From NCBI RefSeq assembly GCF_026725475.1, contig NZ_CP109965.1:1984001-2048000 (forward strand): a stretch of 64,000 nucleotides of DNA, written 5' to 3'. Positions 46,025 through 55,579 of this stretch are shown here, piece after piece. The position numbers and the translations under genes are program-made. The notes beneath the pieces are model-generated. The model ran no database searches, was not told the DNA's origin, and worked only from the letters and a program-made list of their open reading frames with translations. Source of the DNA: Catenovulum adriaticum. GTDB lineage: Bacteria > Pseudomonadota > Gammaproteobacteria > Enterobacterales > Alteromonadaceae. Positions within the stretch are counted from its first letter, which is position 1, and each line of letters starts with the position of its first letter.

Positions 46025-46448
46025 AGGTTTAAAAATCTTCCTAATCAATTAAATGAACCAAGCCAAACCATAATAACCTAATCATAATGTATTTAAAGCT
46101 CAAAAACGATTCGCTTTTACAATTCATTTAAAAACCGTTCAAATATCAAGCAATATTATCCTGTTCATCCTGAATTCTGACAAATATATCAAGCAAAAGC
46201 TTTTTATTCCGATTTTATACTTGGTACAATATGTTTACTTAAATTAAGTTTCGCAAAACGGTATTGACTCATGTTAATCGTCAATTAGCTAGTTTTTACT
46301 GTTGCTTTTGTGAACATATAAACATTTTATAATTGAAAGGTACTCATCGCTTTTCGGTTAAAGTTAAACATGAATCGCCCTAACTCGCATTTGCAGTTAA
46401 TTGGGGTATAATTTATTCGTTTTTTTGATTTTATTAATAGGATCCACT
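46025..46448. other. Divergent intergenic region, DUF2066-hda / purM
   Basis: About 424 bp between divergent transcripts. Promoters for both must lie here. I looked for a PurR box before purM and found only a poor partial match near 46251. No small gene or RNA was identified. Confidence 0.5.
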
Positions 46449-47489
46449 GTGGCTGAGCAGAAAACAACTTTAAATTACAAAGACGCAGGCGTTGATATTG
46501 ATGCCGGCAATGAATTAGTTGAACGCATCAAAGGCGTAACAAAAGCAACTAGCCGCCCCGAGGTTGTCGGTAATATTGGTGGTTTTGGCGCACTTTGCCG
46601 AATTCCAGAAAAATATAAACGACCTATGCTTGTCTCAGGCACAGATGGAGTTGGCACCAAACTTAGACTTGCAATCGATTTAGGTTTTCATGACACTGTG
46701 GGCATTGATTTAGTTGCAATGTGTGTCAATGATTTAATTGTACAGGGTGCTGAGCCTTTATTTTTCTTAGACTATTATGCAACCGGAAAATTAGATATTG
46801 ATGTTGCAGCCTCTGTTGTTTCAGGTATTGGTGAAGGCTGTAGCCAGTCTGGTTGTGCTTTAATTGGTGGCGAAACAGCTGAAATGCCAGGCATGTATGA
46901 AGGCAGTGATTATGATCTTGCTGGCTTTTGTGTGGGCGTTGTAGAAGAAGCAGATGTCATTGACGGTACTCGCGTGCAAGCCGGTAACAAATTAATTGCG
47001 GTTGCATCGTCTGGTCCTCACTCTAATGGCTACTCACTTATTCGAAAAATTTTAGAAGTAAGCGAAGCCGATTTAGAGCAAGATTTAAATGGCACACCAT
47101 TAAAATCACATTTAATGCAGCCAACTAAAATTTATGTTAAATCTGTACTTAAGCTTTTAGAAAACACCAAAGTTAATGCAATAAGCCATATTACTGGTGG
47201 CGGTTTCTGGGAAAATATTCCACGGGTATTACCTAACAATACGAAAGCCGTGATTGAACAAAATAGCTGGCAATGGCCTGATGTGTTTAGCTGGCTTCAA
47301 GAAGCAGGTAATGTTGAAACACACGAAATGCTTAGAACATTTAACTGTGGTGTTGGTTTGATTTTAGCGGTTCACGAAGATGATGTTGAAGCGACCTTAA
47401 TTAGCTTACGTCAATCGGGCGAAAAAGCATGGTTAATCGGTTCAATTGAAGATGCCAATGACGGTGAAGCGCAAGTAGAGATGGTATAA
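46449..47489 (+). CDS. purM: Phosphoribosylformylglycinamidine cyclo-ligase
   Basis: PurM (AIR synthetase) closes the imidazole ring in de novo purine synthesis. The start is GTG 46449 (encoding M-AEQKTTLNYKDAGVDID), because AGGA lies six bases before it and this gives 346 residues, against 345 in E. coli; the 16 codons upstream are hydrophobic and have no family match. Motifs visible: VSGTDGVGTKLRLAID, GVDLVAMCVND-type VGIDLVAMCVNDLIVQGAEP, LIGGETAEMPGMY and HITGGGFWENIPRVLP. purN follows 2 bp after the stop. Confidence 0.97.
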   Translation: MAEQKTTLNYKDAGVDIDAGNELVERIKGVTKATSRPEVVGNIGGFGALCRIPEKYKRPMLVSGTDGVGTKLRLAIDLGFHDTVGIDLVAMCVNDLIVQGAEPLFFLDYYATGKLDIDVAASVVSGIGEGCSQSGCALIGGETAEMPGMYEGSDYDLAGFCVGVVEEADVIDGTRVQAGNKLIAVASSGPHSNGYSLIRKILEVSEADLEQDLNGTPLKSHLMQPTKIYVKSVLKLLENTKVNAISHITGGGFWENIPRVLPNNTKAVIEQNSWQWPDVFSWLQEAGNVETHEMLRTFNCGVGLILAVHEDDVEATLISLRQSGEKAWLIGSIEDANDGEAQVEMV

Positions 47490-47491
47490 GC

Positions 47492-48151
47492 GTGACAGCT
47501 GAAAGCAAAAAAATAGTTGTTTTGATTTCAGGCAGTGGTTCAAATCTTCAAGCTTTGATCGACAATCAATTATCTGGCCAGCTTGGTGGCCAGATTGCTG
47601 CTGTGATTTCTAATAAACAGCAAGCTTATGGTTTAGTTAGAGCCAATAATGCAAACATTTCTACCCATGTTGTAAATCATCAAGATTATTCAAATCGCGA
47701 AGATTATGATCAAGCACTCAGTGAAGTAATTGATACCTACCAACCTGATTTAGTGGTCTTAGCTGGTTTTATGCGAATTTTAACCGCTGCATTCGTGCAA
47801 AAATATGTTGGAAAAATGTTGAACATTCATCCATCATTGTTGCCTAAGTATCAAGGGTTAAATACTCACCAGCGAGCAATTGACGCTGGTGATAAAATGC
47901 ATGGCGTGAGTGTCCACTTTGTAACTGAAGAATTAGATGGCGGACCCGTTGTTTGTCAGGCCAAAATTGAAGTTACAGATTCTGACACGGCGGAAACACT
48001 CGCTCAACGGATCCATGCTAAAGAACATATAATTTACCCTAAAGTTGTACGATGGTTTTGCCAGCAAAGGTTAAAAATGCACCATAACCAAGCTTGGCTT
48101 GATGATAAAGTGTTACCCGTAACAGGTGAGCTCTATGTTGAAAAAAATTAG
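47492..48151 (+). CDS. purN: Phosphoribosylglycinamide formyltransferase
   Basis: PurN formylates GAR with 10-formyl-THF in purine synthesis. The 219 residues start at GTG 47492. The phosphate loop is VLISGSGSNLQAL, the catalytic region LAGFMRILTAAFV then MLNIHPSLLPKYQGLNTHQ (Asn and His), and VSVHFVTEELDGGPVVCQ holds the catalytic Asp. The usual family length is about 212. It overlaps the start of the DUF3108 gene by 17 bp and sits in the purM-purN-DUF3108 operon. Confidence 0.96.
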   Translation: MTAESKKIVVLISGSGSNLQALIDNQLSGQLGGQIAAVISNKQQAYGLVRANNANISTHVVNHQDYSNREDYDQALSEVIDTYQPDLVVLAGFMRILTAAFVQKYVGKMLNIHPSLLPKYQGLNTHQRAIDAGDKMHGVSVHFVTEELDGGPVVCQAKIEVTDSDTAETLAQRIHAKEHIIYPKVVRWFCQQRLKMHHNQAWLDDKVLPVTGELYVEKN

Positions 48152-48875
48152 TTGTTTTTCGTATTCATGTATTTTAGCTATTAGTATGGTGGGCTTTTCT
48201 GCGAATAGTTCACCAACACAAACAACGCAAAATCATGTATTAACACCATTTAATGCTAAATATAAAGTTTCAAAAGGCCGCCTCAATTTAGGTTCAGCTA
48301 AGCGCCAACTATCCCAAATTGATGAAAATCGTTTCACGTTTTCATATTTTTCAGAGCTATCTTTTCTGATTTTAAGTGATCATCGCAGAGAAACCTCTGA
48401 ATTAACCATCGATGAGCAAACAGTTACTCCTATTCGCTACTTATTTAAACGTGAAGGTACAGGTAGCGACAAAAGCACAACGCTAAGTTTTAAAGAATCT
48501 AACATTATAGATAATGAAGAAAACGTTGAAATAGATGCCGACGCTAGTATTCATTGGTATGATGAAATAAGCTACCAACTTCAAATGAAGCTAGATTTAG
48601 CAGCCGGTAAAACCGAAATGAAATACTACCTTATCGATCATAAAAAACGAGATAAGTTATATCATTTTAAAGTCGTGGCCAACGAAACAATTGAAGTACC
48701 AGCGGGTAAAATAAAAACGGTCAAATTACAAAGAATTAGAAAAAACAGTGACCGCCTTACAGAATTTTGGTTAGCGCCCGAATTAGGCTATTTATTAGTT
48801 CGTATCAGACAAGAGCGCGACGGCAGCGAAGTAGCAGACGCTCAGCTAGAAAAATATGTTTTTACCCCACTATAA
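48135..48875 (+). CDS. DUF3108 domain-containing periplasmic protein
   Basis: This 246-residue protein has a signal peptide (KISCFSYSCILAISMVGFSA) and a DUF3108 domain: LTPFNAKYKVSKGRLNLGSA, then RRETSELTIDEQTVTPIRY, with the terminal TEFWLAPELGYLLVRIRQ. Family function is unknown; it is frequent downstream of purMN. ATG 48135 is chosen because AGGTGAG lies just upstream; a GTG three codons earlier is the alternative. It overlaps purN by 17 bp. Confidence 0.88.
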   Translation: MLKKISCFSYSCILAISMVGFSANSSPTQTTQNHVLTPFNAKYKVSKGRLNLGSAKRQLSQIDENRFTFSYFSELSFLILSDHRRETSELTIDEQTVTPIRYLFKREGTGSDKSTTLSFKESNIIDNEENVEIDADASIHWYDEISYQLQMKLDLAAGKTEMKYYLIDHKKRDKLYHFKVVANETIEVPAGKIKTVKLQRIRKNSDRLTEFWLAPELGYLLVRIRQERDGSEVADAQLEKYVFTPL

Positions 48876-48930
48876 AAAACTAAGTTCAGTTCATGAATAA
48901 GCTAAGTAAATAGCGTATATTTGAAAAAGA

Positions 48931-48959
48931 AAAAGGTCGCTACTAAGAGCGACCTTTTT
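48931..48959. terminator. Bidirectional terminator, DUF3108 gene / pgi
   Basis: AAAAGGTCGC and GCGACCTTTTT arms form a hairpin between convergent DUF3108 and pgi genes. Confidence 0.85.
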
Positions 48960-49010
48960 ATTGAATAATTGATTAACTAGCTTGGTTACATAACAAAGCT
49001 AGTTAAAAAT

Positions 49011-50654
49011 TTAAGCATTTCGATTACGGAAACGCTCAATTAATGCATTAGTTGAACTATCGCCGTCTAACTCTATAGAGCTATCTTCTAGCTTAGCTAA
49101 CACATCATTACCTAACACTTTACCTAATTCCACACCCCATTGGTCGAAAGAGTTAATACCCCAAATAACACCTTGTACAAAAACTTTATGTTCATACATA
49201 GCAATTAATTGACCTAAGGCTCTAGGCGTTAGTTTTTCCATCAAAATAGTATTACTTGGTTTATTACCTTCAAATACTTTTTGCGGCGCAACTTTTTCAA
49301 TTTCAGCGTCAGTTAAACCTTTATCAGCAAATTCAGCTTTGACTTGCTCAACAGTTTTACCTTGCATTAGTGCTTGAGTTTGGCCAAAACAGTTTGAAGC
49401 CAACATAGCATGGTGATTACTCATTTCATGTTGAGAATGTATTGGCATAATAAAATCAGCCGGAATCAATACTTGGCCTTGGTGAATTAACTGATGGAAA
49501 GCATGCTGACCATTAGTACCTTCTCCACCCCAAATCACTGGACCGGTTGCATAGTCTAAATAATCGCCTGTTGGTGTTGCTGATTTACCATTAGATTCCA
49601 TATCCAATTGCTGAACATATGCAGGAAAGCCACGTAAATAATGATCATATGGCAGTAATACATGGCTTTGTGCACCAAAGAAATTAATGTACCAAACACC
49701 TAAAACACCTAATAACGCTGGTACGTTTTCTTCAAGCGGAGCGCTTAAAAAGTGTTGATCCATATCGTAAGCGCCATCAATTAACGCTTCAAAATTATCA
49801 AACCCTAACGCAAGTGCAATCGGTAAACCAATTGCTGACCATAACGAATAACGACCGCCTACCCAATCCCACATAGGGAAGATATTGTCTTCATCCATGC
49901 CAAATTCAGTAGCCGCTTTAATGTTTGAAGAAACACACATAAAGTGCTTTGCAATATCTTCAAATGTGCCGCCGTTATTTAAAAACCATTCTTTCGTCGT
50001 TAAAGTATTTTTTAATGTTTCTTGCGTGCCAAACGATTTTGAAGACATTAACACTAAAGTCGTCTCAACTGGCAATTTAGCCAATACATCATGAATGTGT
50101 GCACCGTCTACATTCGCTACAAAGTGAACGTTCAAACCTTCAACTTTATAAGGTTTAAGTGCCTCGGTCATGATTTTAGGGCCTAAAAAAGAACCGCCGA
50201 TACCAATCGCTAATACATCAGTGAATTGTTTACCAGTGTAGCCCTTACGAGTTCCATCATGTACCTCTGCTACAAAGGCTTTCATTTTAGCAAGTGTGGC
50301 ACGCACTTCAGGCATCACATCTTGACCATCTACTAAAACTTCGTTATCAGATTTATTACGTAGCGCAGTATGTAAAACAGCACGATCTTCAGACGTATTA
50401 ATACGTGCGCCTGTAAACATACCATCACGCTTTTCTTCAACTTTAGCTTCTCGAGCTAAGTCTAATAAAAGCGCTTTAGTTTTTTCCGTAATACGGTTTT
50501 TTGAATAATCGAGTTCAATTCCACAAGCTTTAGCTGAAAATTTAGTAAAACGATCCGCATCTTTTGCGAATAAATCACGCATATGCTCGTTTTTAACTTC
50601 TTCAAAATGTGATTGTAAAGCTTGGTAACTTTTTAATTGGGTAAATAAAGCCAT
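49011..50654 (-). CDS. pgi: Glucose-6-phosphate isomerase
   Basis: Pgi interconverts glucose-6-P and fructose-6-P in glycolysis and gluconeogenesis. The 547 residues match E. coli (549). Signatures are GIGGSFLGPKIMTEAL, VLMSSKSFGTQETLKN, WDWVGGRYSLWSAIGLPIAL (PGI signature), the catalytic Glu in IWGGEGTNGQHAFHQLIH, and the second signature VFVQGVIWGINSFDQWGVEL. It lies downstream of tal on the same strand, 206 bp away with a terminator between, so the two are neighbours in carbon metabolism but probably separate units. Confidence 0.98.
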   Translation of the reverse strand: MALFTQLKSYQALQSHFEEVKNEHMRDLFAKDADRFTKFSAKACGIELDYSKNRITEKTKALLLDLAREAKVEEKRDGMFTGARINTSEDRAVLHTALRNKSDNEVLVDGQDVMPEVRATLAKMKAFVAEVHDGTRKGYTGKQFTDVLAIGIGGSFLGPKIMTEALKPYKVEGLNVHFVANVDGAHIHDVLAKLPVETTLVLMSSKSFGTQETLKNTLTTKEWFLNNGGTFEDIAKHFMCVSSNIKAATEFGMDEDNIFPMWDWVGGRYSLWSAIGLPIALALGFDNFEALIDGAYDMDQHFLSAPLEENVPALLGVLGVWYINFFGAQSHVLLPYDHYLRGFPAYVQQLDMESNGKSATPTGDYLDYATGPVIWGGEGTNGQHAFHQLIHQGQVLIPADFIMPIHSQHEMSNHHAMLASNCFGQTQALMQGKTVEQVKAEFADKGLTDAEIEKVAPQKVFEGNKPSNTILMEKLTPRALGQLIAMYEHKVFVQGVIWGINSFDQWGVELGKVLGNDVLAKLEDSSIELDGDSSTNALIERFRNRNA

Positions 50655-50815
50655 AATTTTATTCTTTATTATTAGGGTCTATTAACGTTTGTTATACAAC
50701 TAGTATTTTAACTAAACGCTTTAGCTCGTGACGCAAAATAGGTTAGCTAGTCGTCTCCTGTATCCTTACAGTCGTATGCGAATACGAGTAACAGCCCCTA
50801 GGGGTTGTAAACAAA

Positions 50816-50837
50816 CAAGGCGGTATAAACCGCCTTG
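50816..50837 (-). terminator. Hairpin terminator after tal
   Basis: CAAGGCGG / CCGCCTTG arms with a six-base loop, 23 bp past the tal stop. The U-run is short. Confidence 0.7.
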
Positions 50838-50860
50838 TATAAGCTAATTAAAATTAATAA

Positions 50861-51814
50861 TTAAAGCTTAGCGCGTAACATGTCTTCTAATTTATTTTGG
50901 TCAGCAGCAAAGTTACGAATACCTTCAGCTAATTTTTCATTAGCCATTGGATCTTGGTTATGATCCCAACGGAACTGTTCTTCCGTTAAACGTGCAGGAC
51001 GTTCTTTAGTTTCACCGCTGTATGCTAATTTAACTTCTAAATCGCCTTCAACTGCTTCTAATTCTTCTAACAATGCAGGACCAATAGTTAAACGGTCACA
51101 ACCAGCTAATTCAATAATTTCATCAGTGTTACGGAAGCTTGCACCCATAACAACTGTTTCATAGCCATGTTGCTTGTAATAATTGTAAATGTTAGTTACA
51201 GAAACCACACCTGGATCTTCTGATGGAGCATAGCCGTCTTTACCTTCTGCTTTTTTGTACCAATCTAAGATACGACCAACAAATGGTGAAATTAAGTATG
51301 CGCCAGCTTCAGCACAAGCTCGCGCTTGAGCAAAAGAGAATAAAAGTGTTAAATTACAGTTAATGCCTTCTTGCTCTAAAATTTCAGCAGCTTGAATACC
51401 TTCCCAAGTTGAAGCCAATTTAATCAATACGCGGTCATTAGAGATACCAGCATCATTATAAAGCTTCATTAATTTACGAGCTTTTGCCAACGAGCCTTCT
51501 TTATCAAATGATAAACGAGCATCAACTTCAGTTGAAATACGGCCAGGTACGCTTTTTAAAATTTCTAAACCAATGTTTACAGATAATTTATCACCAGCAT
51601 CAATAATTTGTTGCTCTGCGTCATCTGATTGCGCTTTAGCCCATGAAATCGCTTCATCAATGTAAGGGGCATATTCAGGAATTTGCGCTGCTTTTAATAA
51701 TAAACTTGGGTTAGTTGTTGCGTCTTGAGGTTTAAATTTTTTGATTGCTTCGATGTCGCCTGTATCAGCTACAACAGTTGTCAATTTACGTAAGTTTTCC
51801 AGCTTAGTAGTCAT
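50861..51814 (-). CDS. tal: Transaldolase
   Basis: Transaldolase moves a dihydroxyacetone unit between sugar phosphates in the non-oxidative pentose phosphate pathway. The 317 residues equal E. coli TalB. The Schiff-base Lys lies in NDRVLIKLASTWEGIQAA; DATTNPSLLLKAAQ near residue 33, INCNLTLLFSFAQARACAEAG, and ISPFVGRILDW are also conserved. The gene is preceded by 461 bp without a gene and followed by its own terminator. Confidence 0.98.
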   Translation of the reverse strand: MTTKLENLRKLTTVVADTGDIEAIKKFKPQDATTNPSLLLKAAQIPEYAPYIDEAISWAKAQSDDAEQQIIDAGDKLSVNIGLEILKSVPGRISTEVDARLSFDKEGSLAKARKLMKLYNDAGISNDRVLIKLASTWEGIQAAEILEQEGINCNLTLLFSFAQARACAEAGAYLISPFVGRILDWYKKAEGKDGYAPSEDPGVVSVTNIYNYYKQHGYETVVMGASFRNTDEIIELAGCDRLTIGPALLEELEAVEGDLEVKLAYSGETKERPARLTEEQFRWDHNQDPMANEKLAEGIRNFAADQNKLEDMLRAKL

Positions 51815-52275
51815 GTATAACTATCCTATAGGTTTCAATTGTTCTAACAAAAAATCAGAAATGTAACCAAAGCCAACTTATTAGGCTAGCTTTGATGCGA
51901 TAATTTGGTTTAATACCATTATACAGATTTTGTATAGATTCGAACTATTCATCAAATATATAACAAATATATGGGGATCAAAATCTATATTTACAAGAAT
52001 TAATTGGTTAAATATTATAATTAAACTTGTCAAAAAGATTAGCCATAAAACGTTTATGCTAATCAACATAAACGTTTAGCAATAGGTAAACTTTTTATAT
52101 TACTTTTATAATATCTTGTTTGCAGTCACGACTAAAAAAATTGAGTGATTTAGCCACCAAACAATCAATATAAACAGCTTTATTATTCCAATTAAAGATG
52201 ACAGGATTATAACATAAAATCGGTATCAAAAAATATTTAAGCTCAAAAAACCACATTCAAAACATCAAGTTTTTT
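51815..52275. other. Intergenic region between folM-like gene and tal
   Basis: About 460 bp of very AT-rich DNA, presumably holding the tal promoter. An open frame on the minus strand (51881-52069) is hydrophobic and low in complexity, has no ribosome site, and is rejected. Confidence 0.5.
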
Positions 52276-52983
52276 TTACGCTAAATGTCGGCCACCATCT
52301 AACTTTAACGTGCGGCCAGTCATGTAGTCACTCGATAAAATATACTCTATTGCAGCCACCATTTCTTGTGTACCTGGCTCAATACCGAATAAAGATTTAC
52401 TTAATGTTTCTTCTTTGTACGCTTGGGTATCACCTTGATTAAATATAATGAGTGAAGGTGCTATGGTATTCACTTTAATAGTAGGCGCGTATTTAGTTGC
52501 AAAAGACAAAGTTAAATTCGCTAACGCCGCTTTACTGGCACAATAAGCGATATGATCCTCACTTCCTTTTTCAACGGTATAATCTGTAATATGGATAATA
52601 TCGCCAGTTGAAGATTGACTAAAGTAGTTTTTCAATGCCAAGTTAAGCTGATATGGCGCTTGCACATGAATTTGCATCATTTGATTCATAAGCGAAATAG
52701 TGTCAGCTTCATCGGATTCTGCTTTCCAATCACTTGCATTATGAATAATCGCCCGCAAACTCTCTACATTTTGTTTAACCCATTCAATAAAAAATAGAAT
52801 ACCTTCATCTTGACTAAAATCCGCCTGAACACAAGTAATACCTAATGCTTGCAGTTCTTTAATTTTCTCACGATAACGACGATATGTAATGACCACTTGA
52901 TAACCTGAACGATGTAAAGCTAATGCGCTAGCCAAACCGACTCGTTGGGCTCCGCCTGTTATGATAATCGTATTTTTCATCAT
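52276..52983 (-). CDS. folM: Dihydromonapterin reductase FolM (SDR family)
   Basis: This 235-residue short-chain dehydrogenase resembles FolM, which reduces dihydromonapterin to tetrahydromonapterin with NADPH. The cofactor loop is ITGGAQRVGLASALAL, with YRRYREK giving NADP preference; the active site is DYTVEKGSEDHIAYCASKAAL (Tyr and Lys). FolM-like stretches are RAIIHNASDW, MMQIHVQAPYQLN, VKVN-type IKVNTIAPSLIIFN and the ending LDGGRHLA. AGGA precedes the double ATG at 52983/52980; the second Met may be the true start. It is divergent from the REC-DUF3369 gene. Confidence 0.9.
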   Translation of the reverse strand: MMKNTIIITGGAQRVGLASALALHRSGYQVVITYRRYREKIKELQALGITCVQADFSQDEGILFFIEWVKQNVESLRAIIHNASDWKAESDEADTISLMNQMMQIHVQAPYQLNLALKNYFSQSSTGDIIHITDYTVEKGSEDHIAYCASKAALANLTLSFATKYAPTIKVNTIAPSLIIFNQGDTQAYKEETLSKSLFGIEPGTQEMVAAIEYILSSDYMTGRTLKLDGGRHLA

Positions 52984-53123
52984 TAGATCCTAAACTGCCT
53001 CTACCTCTACTTGTTGCTTCATATTCCACAATACAATTTATTCATTCAAATATTAAAATCCACCCTAAATCAGTAAATTCAACTATCCTAAAATAGCGAC
53101 AGTGAACAACTTAAGGGATCAAC

Positions 53124-54023
53124 ATGAGCGACGATGGTTTTTTACACTTTTGCCATGAACCTAGCAATCCAACTCAGGTTGATGATTACTGGAAAATACT
53201 CATTGTTGATGATGATAAGTTTATTCACCAAGTAACCCAGTTAGTTTTAAAAAATGCGATTATAGAAGACAAGGGAATTTTACTTTTAAATGCATACACA
53301 GCTAATCAAGCAAAAGTTATTTTTCAACAGCAACCTGATATTGCACTCGCTTTTATTGATGTTGTCATGGAAACTAACAGTGCTGGTCTTGAATTAATAA
53401 GGTGGGTTCGTCAAACTTTGAATAACCCTGTGACCAGACTAGTGCTTAGAACCGGTCAGACCAGCAATGTACCCAAAGAAGATATCATAAAAGGCTATGA
53501 TATTCATGACTACAAACAAAAATCAGAACTAACGGCTCATAAATTAACCGCTACCGTTTATTCAGCTATCCGCTGTTATCGCGACATTATGTATGCGCAA
53601 AACCAACAATCAAAATTTAATCAGCTAATTAAAAGTATTCCTCTCGTATTAAGCCCTAAAAGTTTGCCTGATTTTACCCAAATGGCGTTAATTCAACTGC
53701 TAGATTTACTTGCAATAAAAAGCCCTGTATTGCACATAATAAAAAAACCAAAAGGAAATGAAACCCTGCTTGGACATACTGGCCAGTTTTCAAATATATA
53801 CCAAATATCTCAACTTCCACCCGCGTTATACACACAAATAAAGCAACTTATTAAATCTCCAGAAAATAATCCCCTTCCCCAGTATCATGTCATTTTTAAA
53901 CAAACGTTTCCAACGCAGTCCGTTATGATAATTCAACAAAATACGGCCTTAAATAAATTACAAATAAGTAGCTTGAGCGACTACACAAATGCCATCGCCA
54001 TACTTTTAAATGCACAACTTTAA
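53124..54023 (+). CDS. Response regulator with REC and DUF3369 domains, no output domain
   Basis: This 299-residue cytosolic protein begins with a receiver domain (about 24-145): acidic pair in ILIVDDDKF, phospho-acceptor Asp in LAFIDVVMET, Thr/Ser-position in VLRTGQ, and Lys in DYKQKSELTAHKL. A DUF3369 region follows (about 150-295). Such proteins normally continue into an HD-GYP or GGDEF domain of the c-di-GMP network; this one stops. AGGGA lies just before ATG 53124. A MITE-like element begins right after the stop, but the target duplication shows the stop predates the insertion. It may signal through protein contacts. Confidence 0.85.
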   Translation: MSDDGFLHFCHEPSNPTQVDDYWKILIVDDDKFIHQVTQLVLKNAIIEDKGILLLNAYTANQAKVIFQQQPDIALAFIDVVMETNSAGLELIRWVRQTLNNPVTRLVLRTGQTSNVPKEDIIKGYDIHDYKQKSELTAHKLTATVYSAIRCYRDIMYAQNQQSKFNQLIKSIPLVLSPKSLPDFTQMALIQLLDLLAIKSPVLHIIKKPKGNETLLGHTGQFSNIYQISQLPPALYTQIKQLIKSPENNPLPQYHVIFKQTFPTQSVMIIQQNTALNKLQISSLSDYTNAIAILLNAQL

Positions 54024-54027
54024 GATA

Positions 54028-54153
54028 ACCTCAACTCGGTTTAATTAATATGTTTCAAACGGCCTTTTTCACGAAGAAGGCGTTAGAAACCATGCAGAGC
54101 TGTAAGGTTAAATAATCCAATTAGCTAAAATACACCTTTAGCCGAACTGAGAT
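54028..54153 (+). mobile_element. MITE-like element, short copy (126 bp)
   Basis: Ends ACCTCAACTCGG and CCGAACTGAGAT form imperfect inverted repeats. The element is flanked by a perfect 7-bp direct repeat, TAAGATA, at 54021-54027 and 54154-54160, which looks like a target-site duplication. Inner parts match the reverse complement of the 18589-18829 copy at both ends but lack its middle 110 bp or so. It contains no gene. Confidence 0.8.
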
Positions 54154-54277
54154 TAAGATAAAAACACAGTCAATCAATCATTGTAAAGTGAACGAGAGCA
54201 AACGAATACACGCAGATAAGCTAAATCAAGATATGAAGTTATAGAAAGAAAATAAATATAAATGGATAGATAGAAAT

Positions 54278-54312
54278 AAAAAAGACAAGTTAAAATCTAA
54301 CTTGTCTTTTTT
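54278..54312 (-). terminator. Rho-independent terminator after the MFS gene
   Basis: AAAAAAGACAAGTTA and TAACTTGTCTTTTTT arms around a five-base loop, 26 bp past the MFS stop. Symmetric homopolymers could also stop transcription from the response regulator. Confidence 0.85.
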
Positions 54313-54337
54313 ATTAAAGTTTTATTATTTAAAGTTT

Positions 54338-55579
54338 TTAAACAGATTCAGCGGCGTTGCTCGTCTGATTATCTTTATTACGTGTGCCACGTGTCATAAA
54401 GTATAAACCCGTAAAACAAACAATTAATACTAATGGGAAATACACTAAATGGCCTAAGGTTACTTGGCCTGCTACCACTTCCGCTTCAGCGCCCGTTAAA
54501 CCAGTTTTTTCCGCAGCTTGTCGACCTGCATCAATCCAATTACCAATAACAGGATTCCACATACTCACCGAAAACATACCGGCGCCGCCCATTAATGACA
54601 TACCCAAAGCGCCTGTTTTAGGTGTATATTCGCTAATAAAGCCTATCATTGTTGGCCAGAAATAAGTCACACCTAATGCAAATACAATCGCAGCTAAATA
54701 GATTAAACCGCCATTGGCAATGCTTAATAAATAAATACCAAAAGTGGCTACAACAGAAGACATTAACAATACACCAACTGGGTTAAGTCTGTGTACTAAA
54801 GGACCCGCGAAATAACGACCAACGGCCATTACACCAGTGGTCATAGCTAAAATAAGCATTGGGTTAGCGTCGGTTGAGCCTAAGATTCGGTCAATCCACT
54901 GCTGCGGACCAAACTCTGTAATGGCGGTTAATGTCATACAGAACATCATAAAAATAAATAAAGGTGAAATTAAAGCTTTAATATTCGCAGAAGTTGAAGT
55001 TTCTACTTCGTCGTCTTTCGGGAATGCTTGGCCGAACATGAGCCAACCATAAATAATTGTTGGTAAAATCATGATTGCAATTTGAGCATGCCAGCTCAGA
55101 TCTAATCCTGTCATAAAGTTAGACGTTATCGCACCTATCACAATACCACCTGGGAACCAAACGTGAAAACGGTTCAACATTGCGGTTTTATTATTTTTGT
55201 AAATTTCGGCGATCAGTGGGTTTGCACCCGCTTCTACTGAACCATTTGCAAAACCAACAAAGAAGCTAGACAGTAATAATAAAATAAAGCCATCTGCCAT
55301 TATCGTTAAAACCAAACCAATTAAATGGCAGAAAAACGCTAAAAACATAAGTTTTTTCGCGCCAATCAAATTATATAATAAACCGCCAAACATCATAGCG
55401 ACCGGAAAGCCTAAAAAGGCCATCGCATTGATCCAGCCTAGCTGAGTGTCGCTTAAGTTAAATTCATCACTTAATTGCCCCAAAATACCCGCACGTATAG
55501 CAAATGTCATGGCGGTTACAATTAACGCCACACAGCATGCCAGAAATATTCTTGATTGATTAATATTAGTATTATTCAT
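54338..55579 (-). CDS. MFS transporter (probable sugar permease)
   Basis: This 413-residue inner-membrane protein has 12 hydrophobic segments in two halves, with the MFS loop 2-3 motif reading GGLLYNLIGAKKLMF. VGFANGSVEAGANPLIAEIY is typical of sugar-type MFS carriers of the FucP-like broad class. Its location downstream of a TIM-barrel sugar isomerase and a Gfo/Idh/MocA oxidoreductase suggests it imports the sugar or polyol they process. AGAGACC lies before ATG 55579. It is last in the three-gene set and followed by a strong terminator. Substrate is unknown. Confidence 0.88.
   Translation of the reverse strand: MNNTNINQSRIFLACCVALIVTAMTFAIRAGILGQLSDEFNLSDTQLGWINAMAFLGFPVAMMFGGLLYNLIGAKKLMFLAFFCHLIGLVLTIMADGFILLLLSSFFVGFANGSVEAGANPLIAEIYKNNKTAMLNRFHVWFPGGIVIGAITSNFMTGLDLSWHAQIAIMILPTIIYGWLMFGQAFPKDDEVETSTSANIKALISPLFIFMMFCMTLTAITEFGPQQWIDRILGSTDANPMLILAMTTGVMAVGRYFAGPLVHRLNPVGVLLMSSVVATFGIYLLSIANGGLIYLAAIVFALGVTYFWPTMIGFISEYTPKTGALGMSLMGGAGMFSVSMWNPVIGNWIDAGRQAAEKTGLTGAEAEVVAGQVTLGHLVYFPLVLIVCFTGLYFMTRGTRNKDNQTSNAAESV

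Noticed and set aside
46245..46270. Possible PurR operator before purM
   Set aside because: Only a partial match with a spacing defect to the known ANGCAANCGNTTNCNT consensus; not enough to call.
51881..52069. 62-codon hydrophobic minus-strand frame upstream of tal
   Set aside because: Ile/Leu/Asn-rich from AT-rich DNA, no ribosome site; more likely promoter region.
53124..54023. Response regulator as a gene truncated by a mobile element
   Set aside because: The 7-bp duplication contains the stop codon, so the pre-insertion gene already ended there.
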